Below, in pieces: positions 1 through 4,857 of a DNA stretch of 5,366 nucleotides. Source of the stretch: Chloroflexota bacterium. GTDB lineage: Bacteria > Chloroflexota > Dehalococcoidia > UBA2247 > RBG-13-53-26. Under the pieces are notes generated by a model. The model did no database searches. It was not told where the DNA came from and worked only from the letters and a program-made list of their open reading frames with translations. Numbering within the stretch: the stretch's first letter is position 1; each line of letters starts with the position of its first letter. The position numbers and the translations under genes are program-made. Where the stretch lies: positions 1 through 5,366 of the forward strand of contig QMOF01000162.1 of assembly GCA_003650185.1 (NCBI GenBank), written 5' to 3'.

Positions 1-63
1 AGCCCGGCCAATGCCCGAGCCCCCACCCGTCACCAGGACCACCTTGCCCTCCAAACATCTCAC
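1..63 (-). CDS. Short-chain dehydrogenase/reductase (SDR), N-terminal fragment cut by the window edge
   Basis: Only the first 21 codons are in the window. They read V/M-R-C-LEGKVVLVTGGGSGIGRA, which is the first beta strand and the TGxxxGxG dinucleotide-binding turn of a classical SDR. Sixteen of these 21 residues match the start of the upstream SDR (866-108), so the two are tandem paralogues. I take the GTG at 63-61 as start because it aligns exactly with the ATG of the paralogue, and a GAGAG purine stretch (plus-strand 71-75) sits 7 nt upstream. A TTG at 87-85, in the same frame with AGGG upstream, is the alternative. The gap to the upstream stop codon is 44 bp, which suggests co-transcription. 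Cofactor preference, catalytic residues and substrate lie outside the window, so no finer function can be given. Confidence 0.8.
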   Translation of the reverse strand, partial: MRCLEGKVVLVTGGGSGIGRA

Positions 64-107
64 TGTTTCACTCTCTGACTCGGCCAACGCGTACCCTGAA
101 CACGGCG

Positions 108-866
108 CTACTGCACGGTCAGCCCGCCGTCCACCGCCATGGCGTGCCCGGTGACAAAGGAGGCCGCATCAGAGGAGAGCCAGACAACAGCCTCAGCGAT
201 CTCTTCCGGCTCGCCCAGGCGCCCCATCGGGTGCATCTTCCTGTAGACCTCCGCCATATGAGGCAGCTTCGAAACGGTGCGGTCTATCATGGGTGTGTGG
301 ATGACGCCTGGGCAGACGGCGTTCACACGTATGCCAGACTGCGCATACTCCAGTGCCGCTGCCTTCGTCAAGCCTACCACGCCATGTTTGCTGGCCACAT
401 AGGCCGGTGTGCCATTGAAGCCCACCAGTCCAGCAACCGATGCCGTGTTGACTATGACGCCGCCACCCTGCTCCAGCATCTGTGGTATCTCGTACTTCAT
501 ACACAGCCAGACACCCTTGAGGTTCACCCGAATTATGCGGTCCCAGTCTTCCTCGGTGTGCTCCGCCGTTGGTGCTCGGGCACCCCCTACGCCAGCGTTG
601 TTGAAAGCACAGTCCAGCCTGCCATACGCTGCCACCGCGCCCTTGACCATCGCCTCTACCTGCTCGGCCCTCGTCACATCGGTCTCCAGGGCAACGGCCT
701 GGCCCCCTGACCGTTGTATCATGCTCACCGTCTCCCGACTTCCCTCCACCAGGACATCGGCGATGACAACCTTTGCCCCTTCCCTGGCGAAAACCAGAGC
801 AGCGGCCCGCCCGATCCCCGAGCTGCCACCCGTCACCAGGGCAACCTTGCCTTCCAGCGATTTCAT
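108..866 (-). CDS. NAD(H)-type short-chain dehydrogenase/reductase (classical SDR family)
   Basis: A complete classical SDR of 252 aa, the usual family length, predicted to be a soluble cytoplasmic Rossmann-fold oxidoreductase. Visible motifs are TGGSSGIG at 12-19 (cofactor turn), D63-V64 (adenine contact), NNAG at 89-92 and the catalytic tetrad N115, S143, Y156 and K160 in the YxxxK arrangement, followed by PGVIHTPM and a C-terminal VDGG. Asp37 at the end of the second beta strand favours NAD(H) over NADP(H) by the family rule. The frame opens further upstream to a TTG at 896, but the ATG at 866 is chosen because GGAGG (plus-strand 874-878) lies 7 nt before it and the protein then starts MKSLEGK, as its relatives do. 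The gene lies between an acyl-CoA synthetase-like gene and a second SDR on the same strand, so a hydroxyacyl or secondary-alcohol substrate is plausible. The substrate cannot be read from sequence. Automated labels such as FabG or glucose dehydrogenase would be over-specific. Confidence 0.95.
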   Translation of the reverse strand: MKSLEGKVALVTGGSSGIGRAAALVFAREGAKVVIADVLVEGSRETVSMIQRSGGQAVALETDVTRAEQVEAMVKGAVAAYGRLDCAFNNAGVGGARAPTAEHTEEDWDRIIRVNLKGVWLCMKYEIPQMLEQGGGVIVNTASVAGLVGFNGTPAYVASKHGVVGLTKAAALEYAQSGIRVNAVCPGVIHTPMIDRTVSKLPHMAEVYRKMHPMGRLGEPEEIAEAVVWLSSDAASFVTGHAMAVDGGLTVQ

Positions 867-873
867 CAGCATG

Positions 874-878
874 CCTCC
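874..878 (-). promoter_or_regulatory. Ribosome binding site of the SDR gene (decides its start)
   Basis: The minus strand reads GGAGG here, 7 nt before the ATG at 866-864. It lies only 1 nt before the other in-frame ATG at 872-870, which is too close to serve that codon. This favours the shorter 252-aa product. Confidence 0.75.
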
Positions 879-929
879 GTTGTCTGAGTTCCTCAACTCT
901 GTCAGCAGCGTGCCCGCTGCCAGAGCGGT

Positions 930-2351
930 CTACATACCATCACGCTCGAACCTGCGAGAATCAAGGACCTTTCGCAGGGCTCTCGCAGCTCTCTGGAAAG
1001 TAGGAAAGCTGACGACTCCCGCGTCCATCAGCCGCCGCCTCAGCGCCGAAGCCTCTGCTTCCATCTGCCCCGCAACCAGCACGATGGCGAAGCACCTGGC
1101 GCACGTACGATTGAAGTTACCCAGGAGCTGTAGGAGATTGTCCAGGAAAGGAGGGTAATACTCCCAGATCTGCGACAGGAACGGCATGCATATCTCCAGG
1201 ACAAGGAAGTCCACGTTTTCATCGCGGCTCATAATGTCAAGCGTCCTTTGCAGGTCGTCAAGCGAAAGCACGTTCCACGATATGTCCAGCGGGTTGACGT
1301 AGCTTCCACCAATCGCGTCAAAGAAGGAGGCGAATTCCCGATAAGAGCGGTCGTCCAGCAGGGGCACTGCCAGACCTTCCTGGACAAAGGCATCGGTTAT
1401 GACTACCGACTGGCCGCCACTGTGCGCGATGAGCCCCGCCCTGCGTCCAGAAGGAGGACGCAGGTAGAGAAGCGCCTTCACAACGTCGACCATCTCTTCC
1501 AGACTGTCCACTTTGACCGCCCCGCACTGTCTGATGGCCGCATCCCAGAGGATGGGCGCAGAGGCCAGGGCACCCGTGTGACAAGCTGTCGCTCTGGCGC
1601 CTTCCGCACTGTTGCCTCCCTTCCAGACGACCACCGGCTTCCTGCTGGCCGCTTCCCTGAGGCACTGGAAGAAACGCCTCCCCTCCCTCACCCCTTCCAC
1701 GTACATGCCCACCACCTTCGTCTCCTCGTCATTGGCCAGGTACTCCAGGTAGTCGGGGCTATCGAGGACCGCTGCGTTACCGTAGCTCACAGCCTTGCTT
1801 ATCTTAACCCCGTGCGCCTCCCCCACCAGGCTGAAAAAGATGGCGTGCGTACCGCTCTGGGCGATGAAGCCAGCGGGACCACCTTCGCCAGAGTACTGCG
1901 TGTTGTCCTGCCGCAAACCGATCCTGGGATTGAATATGCCCATGCAGTTCGGCCCGATCAGGGGAAAGTTGGCCTGCCTCGCTATCTCCGCGATCTCGCG
2001 TTCCAGTCTGACCCCTTCCTCGCTGTTCGTCTCAGCAAAACCAGCCGTGAACAGCGTTGCTCCTCCGACTCCTGCCTTGATGCAATCGGCCACAATCTTT
2101 GGGGCCACAGCCCTGGGAACGGCAATGATGACGTAGTCCACAGGCCTGGGCACGTCGAGCAGGCTAGGGTAGTTGCGGTACCCCAGCTCCTCTATTCCGG
2201 GGATTTCACGAGGGTCGATCTGAACGGAGTATACCTCTCCCTGGAAGGTGCTCAGGCTTCTGAGCCACATGTAGTCGCTGTCTTTCTTGTCCCCAACTAC
2301 CGCCACCGATCGAGGGTTGAACACCCGGTCTAAGTCCTTGGCCTGCAACAC
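930..2351 (-). CDS. CoA-binding, NDP-forming acyl-CoA synthetase, alpha-subunit type (ACD/succinyl-CoA ligase superfamily)
   Basis: The protein has 473 aa, close to the length of stand-alone alpha subunits of ADP-forming acyl-CoA synthetases. These interconvert acyl-CoA + ADP + Pi and acid + CoA + ATP through a phosphohistidine. In order it shows an N-terminal CoA-binding Rossmann domain (about 8-105, with NPRSVAVVGD at 12-21), the segment GPNCMG at 133-138, a succinyl-CoA-ligase-like domain (about 155-300) and a third ligase-type domain (about 303-465, with SGGQSVVITDA at 311-321). His258 in the CHTGALAS stretch aligns with the phosphorylated histidine of the family. The glycine-rich loop after VVG is replaced by DKKDSDYMW, so CoA binding may differ from textbook members. 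The ATP-grasp beta subunit is absent from this protein and from the window. The start is GTG, with AGAGG 5 nt upstream. It is probably the first gene of an operon with the two SDRs. The acid substrate is unknown, and without a beta subunit the activity itself is inferred. Confidence 0.88.
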   Translation of the reverse strand: MLQAKDLDRVFNPRSVAVVGDKKDSDYMWLRSLSTFQGEVYSVQIDPREIPGIEELGYRNYPSLLDVPRPVDYVIIAVPRAVAPKIVADCIKAGVGGATLFTAGFAETNSEEGVRLEREIAEIARQANFPLIGPNCMGIFNPRIGLRQDNTQYSGEGGPAGFIAQSGTHAIFFSLVGEAHGVKISKAVSYGNAAVLDSPDYLEYLANDEETKVVGMYVEGVREGRRFFQCLREAASRKPVVVWKGGNSAEGARATACHTGALASAPILWDAAIRQCGAVKVDSLEEMVDVVKALLYLRPPSGRRAGLIAHSGGQSVVITDAFVQEGLAVPLLDDRSYREFASFFDAIGGSYVNPLDISWNVLSLDDLQRTLDIMSRDENVDFLVLEICMPFLSQIWEYYPPFLDNLLQLLGNFNRTCARCFAIVLVAGQMEAEASALRRRLMDAGVVSFPTFQRAARALRKVLDSRRFERDGM

Positions 2352-2595
2352 AAAGACCTCTACTCTTCTGCTCGCTTCGCTGGCTCTCCGACGCCCCGAC
2401 GCACAAGGTCAGACATGACACCTTCCGGGGGCTGCTAGCTAGTTTACTATCCTGGCTGGCAAAAGGCCATCATTGAAATAGCGCCGCAAGCTTGCACCGG
2501 TCAGCCTTCATATGCGGCAAATCGGGAACAACGCGACCGTGGCAAGACCTTACCACCCCACTCCCACACCGTCTCCGCAGGGCTTCTTAACGAAA

Positions 2596-2633
2596 TGTTT
2601 ATCCACGCTGTGCCTGCGTTTACGTTTTGTTTA
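2596..2633 (+). promoter_or_regulatory. Phased GTTTA direct repeats, candidate operator (PhoP-box-like)
   Basis: TGTTTA (2596-2601), CGTTTA (2617-2622) and TGTTTA (2628-2633) lie in the same orientation. Their start-to-start distances are 21 and 11 bp, about two turns and one turn of the helix. The last two form CGTTTA-N5-TGTTTA, one base from the enterobacterial PhoP box (T/G)GTTTA-N5-(T/G)GTTTA. Regulators of the OmpR/PhoB family commonly bind such 11-bp direct repeats as dimers. A poor -10-like TACCTT begins at 2646, 12 nt after the second half-site. The repeats lie 80-118 bp before the start of an OmpR/PhoB-family gene, so autoregulation is the simplest reading. This is inference; the binding protein is not proven. 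Confidence 0.4.
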
Positions 2634-2701
2634 CAGCCCAGGTGTTACCTTTGCCCAAGTCACCGCAGGAACCGCTCCCGGCTGCAATGCCCTGTCGAAC
2701 C

Positions 2702-2707
2702 GAGAGG
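2702..2707 (+). promoter_or_regulatory. Ribosome binding site of the response regulator (decides its start)
   Basis: GAGAGG ends 6 nt before the ATG at 2714. The same frame stays open upstream to a TTG at 2627, but that would put 29 unrelated residues before the receiver domain. This site and the family's usual N-terminus both support the ATG at 2714. Confidence 0.75.
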
Positions 2708-2713
2708 CGAGCT

Positions 2714-3391
2714 ATGAGAATCGTTATGATCGAAGACGACGAGAGCATCACCGAGATTGTGTCCCTGGCTTTTGAGATGCGCTGGCCAGAGACCGAGCTG
2801 ATATCCACCGATATGGGAGAGAAGGGCATCGAGCTGGTGAAAAGTGAAAAGCCTGACCTGGTCATACTTGACCTGGGCCTTCCCGATATCAGCGGCTTCG
2901 ACGTCTTGCAGCGAATCCGCAGTTTCTCCACCGTGCCTATCATCATCCTTACCGTCAGAGCCGAAGAGGCGGACGTGATCCAGGGCGTTGAGTTAGGCGC
3001 CGATGACTATGTGGTGAAGCCCTTCAGGCAGCTCGAGCTACTGGGCAGGGCGCAGGCACTGGTACGCAGGTCCGCCAAAACAGAGAGGCAAGCACCTCTG
3101 GAGTGCGGCTCAATGTACCTCGACCCCTCAACCCGCTGCTTCGTCTTCAAGGGCAATAAGATGACGTTAACCGCAACTGAGACAGATATCCTCTACTGCC
3201 TTATGCGAGAACAGGGCTCCGTTGTACCCAACTCAAGGCTGGTCGAGGCCATATGGGGCAGGGACTATCGCAACTCCGGCGAAACCCTCAAGATTCACAT
3301 AAGGCGCCTGCGTGAGAGGATAGAGCCAGACCCCGACCATCCCAGACTGATCCTCACCAAACCGGGCAACGGGCATTCCCTGGCTCGCTAG
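2714..3391 (+). CDS. OmpR/PhoB-family response regulator (receiver plus winged-helix DNA-binding domain)
   Basis: A 225-aa two-component response regulator, predicted to be cytoplasmic and to act as a DNA-binding transcription factor when phosphorylated. The receiver domain (1-119) has the acidic pair D8/D9, phosphoacceptor D53 in the ILDLGLPD stretch, switch T80, Y99 and the conserved K102 in KPF. The winged-helix domain (about 125-225) has the TATETDILYCL helix, W181-G182 and a recognition helix around 188-203 (SGETLKIHIRRLRERI). The wing ends PGNGHSLAR, where most relatives have a RGxGY-type motif, so Tyr is replaced by His221 and Arg by Pro217. The start at MRIVMIEDDE is supported by GAGAGG 6 nt upstream. 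No histidine kinase gene lies beside it in the window: the upstream gene is divergent and the downstream gene convergent, so it is an orphan here. Candidate targets are its own phased GTTTA repeats and the divergent synthetase/SDR operon. The family call is near certain; the stimulus and regulon are unknown. Confidence 0.95.
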   Translation: MRIVMIEDDESITEIVSLAFEMRWPETELISTDMGEKGIELVKSEKPDLVILDLGLPDISGFDVLQRIRSFSTVPIIILTVRAEEADVIQGVELGADDYVVKPFRQLELLGRAQALVRRSAKTERQAPLECGSMYLDPSTRCFVFKGNKMTLTATETDILYCLMREQGSVVPNSRLVEAIWGRDYRNSGETLKIHIRRLRERIEPDPDHPRLILTKPGNGHSLAR

Positions 3392-3393
3392 GG

Positions 3394-3419
3394 GGGCTTC
3401 TCTGCCGACAGAGGAGGCC
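3394..3419. terminator. Hairpin between convergent genes, possible bidirectional terminator without a T-tract
   Basis: GGGCTTCTCTG (3394-3404) can pair with CAGAGGAGGCC (3409-3419) around a CCGA tetraloop. The 11 positions give nine Watson-Crick pairs, one G-T pair (3399/3414) and one G-G mismatch (3396/3417). The hairpin fills the 28 bp between the stop codon of the response regulator and the stop codon of the minus-strand gene at 3420-3422. No run of T follows on either strand, so it is not a canonical intrinsic terminator. It could still protect or separate the two convergent transcripts. Confidence 0.4.
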
Positions 3420-4796
3420 TCATTGCCGGCTGAACCTGGAGATCAAGTCCTCAAGCTGTAGCAGCAGGGTCATGTCGCCGTCTATCTTGAGCTTGCCGCT
3501 AGTCCACGCCTGGATGCGTTCCATCTCGCCCCTCTGAATGGCTGCCCAGTCTTCCGCTGACACGGTCAGGGTGCAATTCGGATTGGCCACGGTTCCCTCG
3601 TGTCTCGTTGCCTCACCGCGGTCGCAAAGCAGGTACCAGTCGCATCCACCAGGGCCAGTCAGGTGGAACTGCACCGTGACTGTCACGTCCTCCACCCTGG
3701 TTGTCGGCCGCGGTGGCTCCCCCGGGGCAGGCAAGTCCAGCAGGCCAGCCAACCTCTGCGTACAAACGTTGTTGTGCTCGCTGGCGCTGCCGGGCATGGC
3801 AATACCCATGCTCTTGAAGTTCTTGAACACCTTGAGCATGATGACACCGAAGTACATGGCAGCCAGTACCTCGTTGTAGAAGAGGTTTCTCACCTGCCAG
3901 CCAGTGAGCTCCTCGTAGCGCTTCACCGTCTCTTCCCTGGTGGGAGTCCCATCGCAGCGGGGTATGCCGTACCCGTCACAGTGCTGCCAGTCAAGGAATA
4001 GGAACCAACCCAGATCAGCTACAGGATCGCCCAGGTAAGCCATTTCCCAGTCCAGTACAGCCATCACGTTGTACTGGGCGTCATACATGGTGTTGGGCAG
4101 TCGAGGATCGCCCCAGCACAGGGCTATGCGCTCAGGCTCATACCGGTTCTCTTTCAGCCATCCCAGAGCCGTTTCCAGGATCGGCTGAGAGTCATCCGGG
4201 CCCTCCTTAACCCAGTTGAGATAGTCCTCAAGATACCTCAGTCGCTGATCAACAGGATCAGTGCCCCTCCCCGGTACACCCAGGAAGGAGAAGCCCAGGC
4301 CCTCCCAATCTAGCCTGTTCACCCTGGCCATGTTCTCCAGAGATCCCCACCACATCTTCGCCCGCTGCTCCGGAGTGGCATCGAAGTAGAAACCAAAGGA
4401 GTGATAGGGCGGGTACTCGGGCGGGACACTGCCGTCGAGCTTGCCCATTACGTAGAAGGGAACACCCAGCAGCGACCGGTCGTCCTCCAGCCAGTAGACT
4501 GTCGGCACCGGAATGCCTGCCCTGCGGAGCAATTGCATCACGCGGAACTGCTTGCTAAGGTCGTATTCAGGGAAGATCGGATAGGACCGAGGTGGACAAC
4601 GGAGCACCATTCCTTCCGACTTCTGCCGCCCCCCCTCATTCCAGATCACGTCAAAGAGAAAGGTCTCGTTGGAGAATCCGGAGCCCGACCTCTCCAGGTT
4701 TGACAACGACATCTGGCTCGCCTGCGGCATCTTGCTCTTCAGCCAGGGAGTGATCATCGCCCGGGCCTCGGTCAGGTCAATCCCTCTTGCTTCCAT
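3420..4796 (-). CDS. APH-fold kinase (ACAD10/11-like) fused to a C-terminal SCP2 sterol/lipid-carrier domain
   Basis: A 458-aa two-domain protein with no signal peptide evident. Residues about 30-330 form an aminoglycoside-phosphotransferase/choline-kinase-type fold. WGDPRLPN at 228-235 corresponds to the HGDxxxxN catalytic loop (base D230, metal ligand N235, His replaced by Trp228), and LDWEMAYLGDP at 248-258 supplies the second metal-binding Asp (D249). The beta-3 segment reads MVLRCPP (63-69), with Arg66 where kinases carry Lys, and Gln83 sits where a Glu is expected. After a proline-rich linker (354-367), residues about 368-455 match SCP2: VQFHLTGPGG, ANPNCTLTVSAEDW and WTSGKLKIDGDM. The family resembles the kinase part of ACAD10/ACAD11, linked to hydroxyacyl-CoA catabolism, so phosphorylation of a lipid-like hydroxylated substrate is plausible but inferred. 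The ATG at 4796 is chosen because AAAGGAGG stands 7 nt upstream; the longer in-frame start at 4937 would overlap the preceding gene. Aminoglycoside resistance is unlikely. Confidence 0.88.
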   Translation of the reverse strand: MEARGIDLTEARAMITPWLKSKMPQASQMSLSNLERSGSGFSNETFLFDVIWNEGGRQKSEGMVLRCPPRSYPIFPEYDLSKQFRVMQLLRRAGIPVPTVYWLEDDRSLLGVPFYVMGKLDGSVPPEYPPYHSFGFYFDATPEQRAKMWWGSLENMARVNRLDWEGLGFSFLGVPGRGTDPVDQRLRYLEDYLNWVKEGPDDSQPILETALGWLKENRYEPERIALCWGDPRLPNTMYDAQYNVMAVLDWEMAYLGDPVADLGWFLFLDWQHCDGYGIPRCDGTPTREETVKRYEELTGWQVRNLFYNEVLAAMYFGVIMLKVFKNFKSMGIAMPGSASEHNNVCTQRLAGLLDLPAPGEPPRPTTRVEDVTVTVQFHLTGPGGCDWYLLCDRGEATRHEGTVANPNCTLTVSAEDWAAIQRGEMERIQAWTSGKLKIDGDMTLLLQLEDLISRFSRQ

Positions 4797-4803
4797 CCCC
4801 TGG

Positions 4804-4811
4804 CCTCCTTT
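4804..4811 (-). promoter_or_regulatory. Strong ribosome binding site of the APH-SCP2 gene (decides its start)
   Basis: The minus strand reads AAAGGAGG, close to the full anti-Shine-Dalgarno complement, 7 nt before the ATG at 4796-4794. It rules against the upstream in-frame start at 4937, whose extra 47 residues look unlike protein and would overlap the neighbouring gene by 80 bp. Confidence 0.85.
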
Positions 4812-4857
4812 CCGGGCAGAATGGGCGCCAGCAGATGATGCGGCACGCGCCACCTGC

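Larger units (their letters stand above)
2352..2713. other. Divergent intergenic region between the synthetase and response regulator genes
   Basis: These 362 bp separate two divergent start codons, so they should hold promoters in both directions. The end near the synthetase has its AGAGG ribosome site (2357-2361). Further out the minus strand has a weak promoter-like pair: TTGCCA (2462-2457) and TAGCTA (2441-2436), with a short 15-bp spacer. A perfect 10-bp palindrome, GCAAGCTTGC, lies at 2486-2495, and an 8-bp one, CTAGCTAG, at 2435-2442. Nothing recognisable is seen from about 2520 to 2590. The part near the response regulator has GTTTA repeats and that gene's ribosome site. Open frames crossing this stretch show no family resemblance, and I see no RNA gene here. 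Confidence 0.6.

Noticed and set aside
409..1158. A 249-codon plus-strand open frame across the SDR/synthetase junction
   Set aside because: It is antisense to a clear SDR and to the 3' end of the synthetase gene, has a low-complexity Ser/Ala/Pro/Arg-rich product, and lacks family resemblance.
1248..2333. A 361-codon open frame on the plus strand, antisense to the synthetase gene
   Set aside because: Its product shows no recognisable domain, while the minus-strand frame gives a full-length family member with conserved motifs. Long antisense frames are expected in GC-rich DNA.
2206..2421. A 71-codon minus-strand open frame overlapping the synthetase start
   Set aside because: It lies mostly out of frame inside the synthetase gene, which has its own GTG with AGAGG. 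No family resemblance.
2599..2607. DnaA-box-like TTATCCACG, a possible replication origin element
   Set aside because: It is one isolated 8-of-9 match. About one such match is expected by chance in a window of this size on two strands, and there is no cluster, AT-rich unwinding region or dnaA/dnaN gene.
2512..2775. An 87-codon plus-strand open frame leading into the response regulator
   Set aside because: It overlaps the start of the regulator in another frame, has no ribosome site, and its product looks like translated noncoding DNA.
3420..4796. Aminoglycoside resistance gene
   Set aside because: The APH fold alone does not imply resistance. The WGD loop, the SCP2 fusion and the acyl-CoA context point to the ACAD10/11-like group.
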